DNA of 64,000 nt. Source: Hyphomicrobiales bacterium (GTDB lineage Bacteria > Pseudomonadota > Alphaproteobacteria > Rhizobiales > Aestuariivirgaceae). The notes below the pieces were generated by a model. It was given only the letters and a program-made list of their open reading frames with translations, was not told the DNA's origin and searched no databases. Below are positions 15,790 through 24,206 of this stretch, in pieces. Positions within the stretch are counted from its first letter, which is position 1, and every line of letters begins with the position of its first letter. Where the stretch lies: the NCBI GenBank assembly GCA_016710435.1, contig JADJVV010000001.1:372001-436000 (forward strand), given 5' to 3'. The position numbers and the translations under genes were made by a program.

Positions 15790-16935
15790 TTAAAGTTGAT
15801 CGAGCGCCTGTGAGATATCCGCAATCAGGTCGTTGACGTTTTCAAGCCCGATGGAGAGACGCACCAGATTGTCGGGCACGGGACTCTCCGGCCCTTCGAT
15901 CAGCTTGCGATGTTCAGCAAGGCTTTCCGGGCCACCCAGCGAGGTGGCGGGCGTGATCACCTTGAGCAAGGTGCAGAAGCGCTTGGCACCGTCGAAGTCC
16001 GTGCGCAGGAGAAGACTCATCATGCCCCCGAAACCATCCGTCATCTGGCGGCGCGCGATTTCGTAGCCCGGATGGGTGGCAAGTCCCGGATAGAGGACAC
16101 GCTCTACCTTCGCATGACTGGAGAAATGCCGGGCGATGGCCTTGGCGCTGGCGGAGGCTTCGCGGTAGCGGATGAAAAGCGTCCGCAGTCCGCGCATCAG
16201 CAGCCAGCATTCGAAGGGCGCCAGCGGTGCCCCGGTCTTGGTGCGCAGCGCCTGCAACAACGCCCAGCGCTCGTTCAGGTCGCGCGTGATGAGCGTCCCC
16301 GCCAGCACATCGGAATGGCCGTTGAGATACTTGGTGACGGAATGAAACACATAGTCCGCGCCGAGTGCGAGCGGATGGGTGGTGACGGCACCCGTCGCCG
16401 TGGCATCAACGCCGAGGATCGCGCCCGCCTCATGTGCGGCAGCGGCAGAAGCCGCAATGTCGATCACATCCCACGTCGGGTTGGATGGCGTTTCGATCCA
16501 CACGAGATCGGTCTTGCCGGGCCGCGCGGCACCGGCGATGGCGCCCGGATCCGTCATGTCGACGAGGGACAGGCTGATCCGTCCCTTTTCGGCGAGCGTC
16601 TTCAGCCACGCGCGCACGCCATAATACATATTGATGGGCGCAATCACATGCCCGCCCACCGGCACGGTCTCGACGAGTGCAAAGATCGCTGCAACGCCCG
16701 ACGGATAGAGCAGGCATCCCGTGCCTTGCTCCAACGCCGCCAGCACAGACTCGGCCTGCGAGAGCGTGGGATTTCCGCCGCGCTGGTAATCATCCGGCAC
16801 GCGCTTCTCGTAATTCTCGTCGCGCGCATAGGTGGATGACAGGTAGATGGGCGGCACGACCGCGCCGGTCACCGGTTCAATGGCCCGCAGCGCATGGGCC
16901 GCGATGGTCTCAGGCCGTGGCTTCTCGTTAGACAT
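15790..16935 (-). CDS. Cys/Met metabolism PLP-dependent enzyme (cystathionine gamma-synthase/lyase family)
   Basis: A 381-residue trans-sulfuration enzyme of PLP fold type I. The PLP site is D177 (ILGVDATATGAV) and lysine K202 in FHSVTKYLNGHSDV; LYPSGVAAIFALVE and WIETPSNPTWDV are typical. Members make or split cystathionine, or act as methionine or homocysteine lyases, and sequence alone does not decide which. The start at 16935 overlaps the SDR stop by 8 bp, making pdxH-SDR-this gene one operon; PdxH makes the PLP cofactor this enzyme needs, a sensible pairing. An upstream in-frame ATG would add ten residues inside the SDR gene. Confidence 0.85.
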   Translation of the reverse strand: MSNEKPRPETIAAHALRAIEPVTGAVVPPIYLSSTYARDENYEKRVPDDYQRGGNPTLSQAESVLAALEQGTGCLLYPSGVAAIFALVETVPVGGHVIAPINMYYGVRAWLKTLAEKGRISLSLVDMTDPGAIAGAARPGKTDLVWIETPSNPTWDVIDIAASAAAAHEAGAILGVDATATGAVTTHPLALGADYVFHSVTKYLNGHSDVLAGTLITRDLNERWALLQALRTKTGAPLAPFECWLLMRGLRTLFIRYREASASAKAIARHFSSHAKVERVLYPGLATHPGYEIARRQMTDGFGGMMSLLLRTDFDGAKRFCTLLKVITPATSLGGPESLAEHRKLIEGPESPVPDNLVRLSIGLENVNDLIADISQALDQL

Positions 16936-17671
16936 GCTGCCCGCCGTTGATATGGAGTTCGGCACCGCTCACATACGACGAGGCATCCGTGCACAGGAAG
17001 TAGATGGCCTTCGCCACCTCCTCCGGCTGGCCAAGGCGATGCAGCGGAATCTGCGGGATGATCTTCTCCGTCCCCGGCGAGAGAATGCTGGTCTCGATTT
17101 CGCCAGGAGAAATCGCATTGACGCGTACCCCATGCGGACCGAAGTCATGGGCCATCTCGCGGGTGAGCGAGGCCAGCGCCGCCTTCGATGTGGAGTAGGC
17201 GGCGCCGGCAAAGGGATGCACCTTCGAGCCGGCGATGGATGTGACGTTGACGACGGCGCCCTTGGCCATCTTCAATTCGTCCAGCAATCCGCGCGCCAGC
17301 ATGATCGGCGCGAAGAAGTTGATCTGGAAAACCGTCTTCCAGTCGTCTTCGCTCGTGTCGATGGAGTTCATCCGCGCGCCACCCGCGAGCTTGGGGCTGA
17401 TGGCGGCATTGTTGACCAGCGCATCAAGGCGCGAGCCCTGCGCCTTCAGCTTCTCGCGCATGACGTGGATGGCCTTGTGCGTGTCATCGGAGGACGCAAG
17501 ATCCACGACGATGTGGTCCTCCGGGCCTGCATCCCACGGACAATCCTCGGGGAAGGGTTGCCTGGAACAGGTGATGACGCGCCAGCCAGCCGTGGAGAAG
17601 CGTTTCACGGTGGCGTGGCCAATGCCCCGCGAGGCGCCGGTGAGGATGAGAGTCTTGCGCGTGTCTGTCAT
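16928..17671 (-). CDS. SDR family oxidoreductase
   Basis: A 247-residue classical short-chain dehydrogenase: cofactor motif TGASRGIG (11-18), NNAA (87-90), catalytic S145 (NVTSIAG), Y159 and K163 (YSTSK), and a C-terminal GAELHINGG. The substrate is unknown. The arginine-free region after beta-2 (ITCSRQPF) contains S36-R37, which favours NADP(H). The start follows the pdxH stop by only 3 bp and the stop overlaps the next gene by 8 bp. Confidence 0.87.
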   Translation of the reverse strand: MTDTRKTLILTGASRGIGHATVKRFSTAGWRVITCSRQPFPEDCPWDAGPEDHIVVDLASSDDTHKAIHVMREKLKAQGSRLDALVNNAAISPKLAGGARMNSIDTSEDDWKTVFQINFFAPIMLARGLLDELKMAKGAVVNVTSIAGSKVHPFAGAAYSTSKAALASLTREMAHDFGPHGVRVNAISPGEIETSILSPGTEKIIPQIPLHRLGQPEEVAKAIYFLCTDASSYVSGAELHINGGQHV

Positions 17672-17674
17672 GGC

Positions 17675-18307
17675 TCAGGGATATAGGCGCGCCTTGCTGA
17701 ACTCGCCATCAGGCTTTTCGCGGCGGAACACCACGCGGTCATGCAACCGGAAGGGACGGTCATGCCAGAATTCGATGGAAAGCGGCCGCACCCGGAAGCC
17801 CGACCAATAGGGCGGGCGCGGCACCTCTCCGAGCGCATAGCGGGCCGCTGCCATGGCAACGGCAGTCTCCAGCTCGAAGCGGGCCTTGAGGGGCCGTGAT
17901 TGCTGCGAGGCCCAGGCACCGATGCGGCTGTCCCGCGCGCGTGAATTGTAATAGGCGTCGGCCTCGGCATCGCTGACGGTCTCGACGAGGCCGCGCACCC
18001 GCACCTGCCGCCGCAGCGTCTTCCAGTGGAAACACAGCGCGGCCTTGCCCGTGGCGAGGATCTCGTGACCCTTCTGACTCTCGAAGTTGGTGTAGAAGAC
18101 AAACCCCCGTTCGCTGAAATCCTTGAGCAGGATCATGCGCACGTTCGGCAACCCGTCTTCATCGACCGTCGCCACCGACATGGCATCGGGATCATTGGGC
18201 TCGGACTTCTTGGCGTCCTCCATCCATTCGGCAAACAGCTTGAACGGATCATTGCGCTCGGTGAAGCCGAGGGAGGCGGTGAGGGTGGACAATTCGCTGA
18301 GGCTCAT
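17675..18307 (-). CDS. pdxH: Pyridoxamine 5'-phosphate oxidase
   Basis: A 210-residue FMN enzyme that oxidises pyridoxine/pyridoxamine 5'-phosphate to PLP. FMN and substrate residues are recognisable in NVRMILLKDFSERGFVFYTN, SQKGHEI, WKTLRRQVRVRG and the C-terminal YWSGFRVRPLSIEFWHDRPFRLHDR-type block (split here: GFRVRPLSIEFW, then RLHDRVVF), ending ARLYP as in most PdxH proteins. TAAGG lies 9 bp before the ATG at 18307. The longer open frame upstream is promoter DNA shared with divergent fabI. Confidence 0.95.
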   Translation of the reverse strand: MSLSELSTLTASLGFTERNDPFKLFAEWMEDAKKSEPNDPDAMSVATVDEDGLPNVRMILLKDFSERGFVFYTNFESQKGHEILATGKAALCFHWKTLRRQVRVRGLVETVSDAEADAYYNSRARDSRIGAWASQQSRPLKARFELETAVAMAAARYALGEVPRPPYWSGFRVRPLSIEFWHDRPFRLHDRVVFRREKPDGEFSKARLYP

Positions 18308-18471
18308 GGCACAGACCTTACGCGGCAAACCGGCAGGCCGGAAGCGCCAGCGCCATGGAAATTCGTCATGCCACCCCATGTGCCAGAGTGCCGCAATCCA
18401 ACTGGATTGTTTCCAGACTTTGTGCCAATAGACGCGGAAACACAGCCACACAGCGCGGACGATCTGAAAAA

Positions 18472-19296
18472 ATGAGCAATAACAAGGGTTTGATGACAGG
18501 CAGGCGGGGCCTGATCATGGGTGTGGCGAATAACCGGTCAATTGCCTGGGGCATTGCCAAGTCGTGCGCGGACCAAGGCGCCGAACTCGCCTTCACCTAT
18601 CAGGGCGACGCTTTGAAGAAGCGAGTGGAGCCACTCGCCGCGGAAGTGTCATCGAAGATCGTCGTACCCTGCGACGTGACCGACACCGCTTCCATCGACG
18701 CCACCTTCTCCGAGATCGAGAAGTCCTGGGGCAAGCTCGACTTCCTCGTCCATGCCATCGCCTTCGCCGACAAGAACGAACTGGAAGGCCGCTACGTCGA
18801 TACCACGGCGGGCAACTTCGACAAGTCGCTGAACATTTCCTGCTACAGCTTCACCGCCGTGGCGCAGCGCGCCGAAAAACTGATGACCGACGGCGGCTCC
18901 ATGATCACCCTCACCTACTACGGTGCGGAAAAGTGGATGCCCCACTACAACGTCATGGGCGTGGCAAAGGCAGCACTCGAAGCCTCCGTCCGCTACATGG
19001 CCGCTGACCTTGGCCCCAAGAACATCCGCGTCAACGCACTCTCGGCAGGCCCCATCAAGACGCTCGCCGCATCAGGGATCGGCGACTTCCGTTACATTCT
19101 CAAGTGGAACGAATACAATGCCCCCTTGCGCCGCACCGTCACGATTGAGGAAGTGGGCGATGCCGGCATGTTCCTGTGTTCCAACCTGAGCCGCGGTGTG
19201 ACCGGTGAGGTGATGCATGTGGATGCCGGCTACCACGTCGTCGGCATGAAGGTGCCGACCGCTCCCGACATGACGCTCAACAAAGATGCCGATTGA
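18472..19296 (+). CDS. fabI: Enoyl-[acyl-carrier-protein] reductase
   Basis: A 274-residue NADH-dependent enoyl-ACP reductase that does the last step of each fatty acid elongation round. The atypical SDR cofactor motif GVANNRSIAWGIA (17-29), Y149, and the Y159-x6-K166 pair in HYNVMGVAKAAL match FabI; the substrate-binding loop AAGP-type region reads SAGPIKTLAASGI. The start has no strong Shine-Dalgarno sequence; an in-frame ORF extension upstream is unsupported. It overlaps the histidine phosphatase gene by 11 bp and is divergent from pdxH. Being a classical FabI, it would be the triclosan/isoniazid-type target. Confidence 0.95.
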   Translation: MSNNKGLMTGRRGLIMGVANNRSIAWGIAKSCADQGAELAFTYQGDALKKRVEPLAAEVSSKIVVPCDVTDTASIDATFSEIEKSWGKLDFLVHAIAFADKNELEGRYVDTTAGNFDKSLNISCYSFTAVAQRAEKLMTDGGSMITLTYYGAEKWMPHYNVMGVAKAALEASVRYMAADLGPKNIRVNALSAGPIKTLAASGIGDFRYILKWNEYNAPLRRTVTIEEVGDAGMFLCSNLSRGVTGEVMHVDAGYHVVGMKVPTAPDMTLNKDAD

Positions 19297-19888
19297 TCCC
19301 GGACTTCCCATTGTCTTCATCCGGCACGGCGAAACCGACTGGAACAAGCAGGGCCTGATCCAAGGCTCGATTGATACCGACCTCAATGCCACGGGCCATG
19401 CCCAGGCGAAGGCCCTGGCCGATGCGCTGAGCGTACATGCGGCGGAGTGGGCCGGGTATGAAATCATCGTCTCGCCCCAGCGCCGCGCCCGCCAGACGGC
19501 GGAATATGTGCTGGCCGCCCTGTCGCGCAGCGACTGGGCCAGCGAAACCCGCGTGCGCGAACTGGGCTTCGGCGTGTGGGAGGGAAAACCGTTCTGGGAA
19601 CTGAAGGACTCGCCCGTCTATCCCGCCGATCCGGAGGGGCGCTTCTTCTGGCGGCCCGAGGGCGGCGAGAGCTACGAGGACGGTGTCTCCCGCGTGAACA
19701 ACTGGCGCGCCACCCTCACCCGGCCGACGCTGGTCATCTCCCACGGTGCCGTGGGGCGCTGCCTGATGGGTGCCGTCGCGGGCCTCGGGCCCGGTGACAT
19801 TGTTGCGCTGCCCACGCCGCAAGGCGCCTATTGCCGCCTGCAACAGGGCACCATCCAGTGGTTTGACGCCATGGATGTTCGCGCTTAA
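19286..19888 (+). CDS. Histidine phosphatase (phosphoglycerate mutase-like) family protein
   Basis: A 200-residue protein with the RHG signature: the phospho-histidine H14 in FIRHGETDWNKQG, the second arginine in SPQRRARQTAEY, a glutamate in VRELGFGVWEGK and the second histidine in LVISHGAVGR. It could be a cofactor-dependent phosphoglycerate mutase or a broad phosphatase; the short length favours phosphatase. It sits between fabI (11-bp overlap) and aroC (9-bp gap), an arrangement common in Rhizobiales. Confidence 0.87.
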   Translation: MPIDPGLPIVFIRHGETDWNKQGLIQGSIDTDLNATGHAQAKALADALSVHAAEWAGYEIIVSPQRRARQTAEYVLAALSRSDWASETRVRELGFGVWEGKPFWELKDSPVYPADPEGRFFWRPEGGESYEDGVSRVNNWRATLTRPTLVISHGAVGRCLMGAVAGLGPGDIVALPTPQGAYCRLQQGTIQWFDAMDVRA

Positions 19889-19897
19889 TCAGAAGCC

Positions 19898-20983
19898 ATG
19901 TCACACAACACCTTCGGGCATCTCTTCCGCGTCACGACATTCGGCGAGAGCCACGGGCCTGCCATCGGCGCCGTGGTGGACGGCTGCCCGCCCGGACTGC
20001 CGCTGACGGCGGACGACATCCAGGTGTTCCTCGACAAGCGCCGACCTGGCCAGTCGCGCTTCACCACGCAGCGCCAGGAACCGGACGCGGTGAAGATCAT
20101 GTCCGGCGTGTTCGAGGACGAACGCACCGGCGGCCAGCGCACCACCGGCACACCCATCATGCTGATGATCGAGAATGTCGACCAGCGCTCCAAGGACTAT
20201 GGTGACATTCGTGACAAGTATCGCCCCGGCCACGCCGACCTGACCTATGACGCGAAGTATGGCATCCGCGACTATCGTGGCGGCGGCCGCTCCTCGGCGC
20301 GGGAAACAGCCTCGCGCGTAGCGGCAGGGGCCGTGGCCCGCAAGGTCATTCCCGGCGTCACCATTCGCGGCGCACTTGTGCAGATCGGCCCGCACAGGAT
20401 TGACGCAAAGAACTGGGACTGGAGCGAGGTGGACCGCAATCCCTTCTTCTGCCCGGATGCGGAAGCAGCGAAGCTGTGGGAAACCTATCTCGACGGCATC
20501 CGCAAGGCGGGGTCCTCCATCGGCGCCGTGATCGAAGTGACAGCAAGCGGCGTGCCCGCGGGCTGGGGTGCACCCGTCTACGGCAAGCTCGACAGCGAAC
20601 TCGCCTCCGCCATGATGAGCATCAACGCGGTGAAGGGCGTCGAGATCGGCGCGGGCTTCCATGCCGCAACACTCTCCGGCGAAGACAACGCCGACCAGAT
20701 CCGCATGCGCCATGGCAAGCCCGAATTTCTCTCCAACAACGCCGGCGGCATCCTGGGCGGCATCGCCACAGGGCAGGACATCGTGGTCCGTTTCGCGGTG
20801 AAACCCACCTCCTCCATCCTGACGCCGCGCCAGAGCATCACCAAATCAGGTGAAGAGGCGGACGTCTTCACCAAGGGCCGCCACGATCCTTGCGTCGGCA
20901 TCCGCGCCGTGCCCGTGGGCGAAGCCATGATGGCAATTGTCCTCGCCGACCAGTACCTGCGCCATCGCGGGCAGGTGGGCTGA
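19898..20983 (+). CDS. aroC: Chorismate synthase
   Basis: A 361-residue chorismate synthase, which converts EPSP to chorismate with reduced FMN as the last shikimate step. The three signatures are present: GESHGPAIGAVVDGCPPG near the N terminus, GGGRSSARETASRVAAGAV in the middle and RHDPCVGIRAVPVGEAM near the C terminus. Length is usual. It ends 8 bp from the end of the convergent small membrane protein gene, with no visible terminator between them. Confidence 0.97.
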   Translation: MSHNTFGHLFRVTTFGESHGPAIGAVVDGCPPGLPLTADDIQVFLDKRRPGQSRFTTQRQEPDAVKIMSGVFEDERTGGQRTTGTPIMLMIENVDQRSKDYGDIRDKYRPGHADLTYDAKYGIRDYRGGGRSSARETASRVAAGAVARKVIPGVTIRGALVQIGPHRIDAKNWDWSEVDRNPFFCPDAEAAKLWETYLDGIRKAGSSIGAVIEVTASGVPAGWGAPVYGKLDSELASAMMSINAVKGVEIGAGFHAATLSGEDNADQIRMRHGKPEFLSNNAGGILGGIATGQDIVVRFAVKPTSSILTPRQSITKSGEEADVFTKGRHDPCVGIRAVPVGEAMMAIVLADQYLRHRGQVG

Positions 20984-20991
20984 AGGCGAAG

Positions 20992-21183
20992 TCAGCGGCG
21001 CGCAGGCATCAGCTGTTTCGCCACCAGCCAGCTGACGGGAATGGCCAGCACAAAGCCGGCCGCAGCCGCCGCAATGATCGGCAAGGCCGTGCTGTTGAAT
21101 TGCATCGTCAGAACCGCAACGACACCCGTGCCCATCAGCGTTGTGGCAATGATGGCAAACAACATCAGCGAGAGGCGCAACAT
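20992..21183 (-). CDS. Small two-helix membrane protein, FNR/FixK-box linked
   Basis: A 63-residue protein with two predicted membrane helices (about residues 4-27 and 33-54) and a basic C-terminal tail (KQLMPARR). The pattern (MLRLSLMLFAIIATTLMGTG, PIIAAAAAGFVLAIPVSWLVA) resembles small proteins conserved in Rhizobiales that are sometimes mislabelled CTP synthetase. I do not recognise a function. GGAG lies 7 bp before the ATG. A perfect TTGAT-N4-ATCAA box lies 60 bp upstream, so expression is probably controlled by oxygen through an FNR/FixK-type regulator (inference). Confidence 0.75.
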   Translation of the reverse strand: MLRLSLMLFAIIATTLMGTGVVAVLTMQFNSTALPIIAAAAAGFVLAIPVSWLVAKQLMPARR

Positions 21184-21242
21184 CTGTAACTCCGTTTCTT
21201 ATATTAGATGTCCCTAATGTATAAAACCGTGTGGAACTGATA

Positions 21243-21256
21243 TTGATTTGCATCAA
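21243..21256 (-). promoter_or_regulatory. FNR/FixK-type box (anaerobox)
   Basis: TTGAT-TTGC-ATCAA is a perfect match to the FNR/FixK consensus TTGAT-N4-ATCAA. It lies in the 92-bp gap between tlyA (ending at 21276) and the small membrane protein gene (starting at 21183), both on the minus strand. A possible -10, TATACA (21218-21223), is 19 bp downstream on the minus strand, roughly the spacing of a class II activated promoter. Confidence 0.7.
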
Positions 21257-21275
21257 CCCTGGGTGCGGCGGCGCG

Positions 21276-22010
21276 TCACGCCTTTTTCGCCGCGATCAGA
21301 AATTCCCTGTTGCCATCGCCGCCGGTGATGGGTGAAGGCACGACACCCAACACCCGCCACCCCTGCCCCTGGAAGAAAGCACTGATGCGCTCACAGGTCT
21401 GCGTGAGCAACGCATCATCACGCACCACGCCGCCCTTGCCCAGCGCCTCCCGGCCCACTTCGAATTGCGGCTTGATGAGCGCGATGATTTGCGTACCGGA
21501 TCGCACCAGCGTCAGCAGTGGCGGCAGCGCCAGTGTCAGTGAGATGAAACTCACGTCACAAACGATCAGCGCCGTCTCCCGCGGAACATCGGTGGCCGTG
21601 ATGTCGCGCGCATTCAAGCCTTCGCGCAACGTCACCCGCGGATCGGTGGCGAGTTGCCCCGCCATTTGGCCATGCCCCACATCAATGGCCGTCACGTGCG
21701 CCGCCCCGGCCTCCAGCAAAACCTGCGTGAAGCCACCTGTGGAGCAGCCGAGGTCGACACAGTTTTTTTGTGATATATCAATTGGAAAAGCCTCGAACCC
21801 GTGAATCAGCTTTAATGCCGAGCGGGAGACGTAGCGCGCGGTTTCATCACGCAGTGTGATGGCGTCGGCGGCAGTGACGGTTTGCGACGGCTTGCGCGCC
21901 GCCGCACCATTCACGTCAACAATGCCGCGCAATACCGCATCGCGTCCGCGCGCCCGGCTTTGCACCAGCCCACGCGCAACGAGCGCTTCATCCAGCCGTT
22001 GTGAGGTCAC
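21276..22010 (-). CDS. tlyA: TlyA family rRNA 2'-O-methyltransferase
   Basis: A 244-residue protein with an N-terminal S4 RNA-binding domain (residues 1-62, RLDEALVARGLVQSRARGRD) and a FtsJ-like Rossmann methyltransferase: SAM motif VDLGCSTGGFTQ (about 84-95) and the K-D-K-E tetrad regions SRSALKL, CDVSFIS and LIKPQFE. TlyA methylates 16S/23S rRNA ribose positions; the hemolysin name is historical. Its start overlaps the xseB stop by 4 bp. In many Rhizobiales dxs lies between these two genes; here it does not. Confidence 0.9.
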   Translation of the reverse strand: MTSQRLDEALVARGLVQSRARGRDAVLRGIVDVNGAAARKPSQTVTAADAITLRDETARYVSRSALKLIHGFEAFPIDISQKNCVDLGCSTGGFTQVLLEAGAAHVTAIDVGHGQMAGQLATDPRVTLREGLNARDITATDVPRETALIVCDVSFISLTLALPPLLTLVRSGTQIIALIKPQFEVGREALGKGGVVRDDALLTQTCERISAFFQGQGWRVLGVVPSPITGGDGNREFLIAAKKA

Positions 22011-22252
22011 TCCACATCCAGCGGTGTGCGGCCAACGGGATTGCCCTTGCCGTCGAGCGTAATCTTCTCGATGCGGGCTTCAGCTTCTCGCAACTTGGAC
22101 TCGCAGTGCTTGCGCAAGGCTTCACCGCGTTCGTAGATCTTGATCGACTCCTCGAGATCAACCCTCCCGCCTTCGAGCCGCGCGACAATCTCTTCAAGGG
22201 CGGCAAGCGCCTTCTCGAAGGACATGGCGGCAATGTCATCTGGCGTGGTCAT
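22007..22252 (-). CDS. xseB: Exodeoxyribonuclease VII small subunit
   Basis: An 81-residue helical protein with the XseB pattern FEKALAALEEIVARLEGGRV followed by DLEESIKIYERGEALRKHCE, a heptad coiled coil. XseB binds the C-terminal part of XseA to form exonuclease VII, which degrades single-stranded DNA. xseA is not in the window. It overlaps the deacetylase-family gene upstream and tlyA downstream by 4 bp each, a tight operon. Confidence 0.93.
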   Translation of the reverse strand: MTTPDDIAAMSFEKALAALEEIVARLEGGRVDLEESIKIYERGEALRKHCESKLREAEARIEKITLDGKGNPVGRTPLDVE

Positions 22253-23229
22253 GTCTCGTCATCCTCGTCGTCGGATTGTTCTTCCATCTGGGCGGTGAGG
22301 CTTTGGCCATGCATGAGTGCATGAAGGTGCACGCCCACCGAACCCGCCAGACCCTGCAGATCATAGCCGCCTTCCAGCACCGAGACAACGCGGCCCCGCG
22401 CGTGCGTGTCAGCAAGTTCCATGAGGCGGAGCGTGGCCCATGCGAAATCTTCTTCCGTGAGTTCAAGGCTGCCCAGCGGATCACGGACATGCGCATCGAA
22501 TCCCGCCGAGATGATCACGAGGTCCGGCGCGAAGGAATCGAGGGCGGGGAGGATGATGCTGTTGAAGGCCTCGCGGAACTCGACACCGCCGTCACCTGCC
22601 CGGAGCGGCGCATTGAAGATGTTGCCCACGCCCGTTTCATTGCGCGCGCCCGAACCGGGATAGAGGGGCATCTGGTGAGTCGAACCGTAGAACAGGTTCT
22701 CGTCGGCCCAGAAGATGTCCTGCGTGCCGTTACCATGATGCACATCGAAATCGACGACCGCGACCCGCTCCGCATCATAGCGCGTGCGGGCATGCAGCGC
22801 CGCGATTGCCGCCTGGTTGAACAGGCAGAATCCCATGGCCTTGTTCTGCTCGGCATGGTGGCCGGGCGGCCGCAGCGCACAGAAGGCGTTTGAGGCTTCG
22901 GCGCGGAACACGGCATCAACCGCAGCCGTTGCAGCACCCGCCGCCCGCAAGGCGGCCTCCAGCGAATGCGCGGACATCACCGTATCGGCGTCGAGATACT
23001 CAAACCCGCTCTCCGGCGCCACGGCGAAGATGCGTTGCACATGCTCCGGCGTATGGGCCAGCAGCAACTGCGCTTCAGTGGCGCGCGGCGCTTCCCGGCG
23101 TTGGGCTGCGGCGAAATGGGGCGCATCGAGCACGGAATAGACCGCCTTGATCCGGTCCACCCGCTCGGGGTGTCCTGGCGGTGTTTCGTGGCGAAGGCTT
23201 GAGCGGTGGGTATAGACAAGGGTCGTCAT
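22249..23229 (-). CDS. Histone deacetylase family protein
   Basis: A 326-residue class II-type deacetylase fold. Catalytic and zinc residues are visible: H124-H125 in LRPPGHHAEQNKAMGFC, D162 and H164 in VVDFDVHHGNGTQ, and a third ligand aspartate in ISAGFDAH. Bacterial members remove acetyl or aminoalkyl groups from polyamines or other small amides (acetylpolyamine amidohydrolases). The C terminus is acidic (EEQSDDEDDET). It is the first gene of the deacetylase-xseB-tlyA operon and is divergent from the Sua5 gene, 47 bp apart. Confidence 0.9.
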   Translation of the reverse strand: MTTLVYTHRSSLRHETPPGHPERVDRIKAVYSVLDAPHFAAAQRREAPRATEAQLLLAHTPEHVQRIFAVAPESGFEYLDADTVMSAHSLEAALRAAGAATAAVDAVFRAEASNAFCALRPPGHHAEQNKAMGFCLFNQAAIAALHARTRYDAERVAVVDFDVHHGNGTQDIFWADENLFYGSTHQMPLYPGSGARNETGVGNIFNAPLRAGDGGVEFREAFNSIILPALDSFAPDLVIISAGFDAHVRDPLGSLELTEEDFAWATLRLMELADTHARGRVVSVLEGGYDLQGLAGSVGVHLHALMHGQSLTAQMEEQSDDEDDET

Positions 23230-23276
23230 GGCGCTGGTGTAGCGGAGGAGGCGTCCCGCTGCTATAGGCGCGGCCC

Positions 23277-24206
23277 ATGATCCCCGGGCAGGACATCATC
23301 CGCGCAGCCCGCATCCTGCGCCAGGGCGGACTTGTCGCCTTCCCCACCGAGACCGTCTACGGCCTCGGCGCCGACGCCTGCAATGATGAAGCCGTGGCGC
23401 GGGTCTTCGCCGCCAAGGGCCGCCCGCAGTTCAACCCCCTGATCGCCCACGTGACCGACCTTGCGGCCGCGGAAAAACTGGGCGTCTTTCCCGCCGCGGC
23501 CCGCGCCCTGGCCGACGCCTTCTGGCCGGGGCCGCTGACCCTTGTGGTAGAGCGCGCCGCCGGTTGCCCCGTATCACGGCTGGCGTCCGCAGGCCTTTCG
23601 TCGCTCGCCCTGCGCGTTCCCGCCCATACGGTGGCGCTGGCCCTGTTGGCCGAGTTCGGTGGGCCCGTGGTGGCGCCCAGCGCCAATGCTTCCGGCCGCA
23701 TCAGTCCAACCTCCGCCGCCCACGTGCGCGCCTCCCTCGGAGAGGCCGTCGACATGATCCTCGATGGCGGACCCTCGCAGGTGGGCGTCGAGTCGACCGT
23801 CGTGAGCTTTCTCGATGGCCCGCCCCGCCTGTTGCGCCCCGGCGGGTTGCCGCGCGAGGAGATCGAGGCCTGTCTTGGAACGAGGCTCGCGCAGCCAGCG
23901 GCGGGTCCGCTCCATTCCCCCGGACAGATCGAAAGCCACTACGCACCGCGCGCCACCCTCCGCCTCAATGCGGAGGCGCCCGTTGTCGGCGAGGTCTATC
24001 TCGGCTTTGGAATTCACCGCCACGGGCCGCACACCCTCTCCGCCACCGGCAACCTGATCGAGGCCGCTGCAAACCTGTTTCGCATGTTGCATGACCTCGA
24101 TGCCCAGGGTCCGCGCCGCATCGCCGTCGCCCCCATTCCCCACGCCGGACTTGGCGACGCCATCAACGACCGCCTCAACCGCGCAGCAGCACCCCGCTCC
24201 TCATGA
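23277..24206 (+). CDS. L-threonylcarbamoyladenylate synthase (Sua5 type)
   Basis: A 309-residue Sua5-type enzyme that makes threonylcarbamoyl-AMP for t6A37 modification of ANN-decoding tRNAs. The YrdC domain is at the N terminus (GLVAFPTETVYGLGADA, KGRPQFNPL, VGVESTVVSFLDG) and the Sua5-specific linker and C-terminal domain follow (PGQIESHYAPRATLRL). Length separates it from the ~190-residue YrdC form. It overlaps the downstream FAD-dependent dehydrogenase gene by 4 bp. Confidence 0.92.
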   Translation: MIPGQDIIRAARILRQGGLVAFPTETVYGLGADACNDEAVARVFAAKGRPQFNPLIAHVTDLAAAEKLGVFPAAARALADAFWPGPLTLVVERAAGCPVSRLASAGLSSLALRVPAHTVALALLAEFGGPVVAPSANASGRISPTSAAHVRASLGEAVDMILDGGPSQVGVESTVVSFLDGPPRLLRPGGLPREEIEACLGTRLAQPAAGPLHSPGQIESHYAPRATLRLNAEAPVVGEVYLGFGIHRHGPHTLSATGNLIEAAANLFRMLHDLDAQGPRRIAVAPIPHAGLGDAINDRLNRAAAPRSS

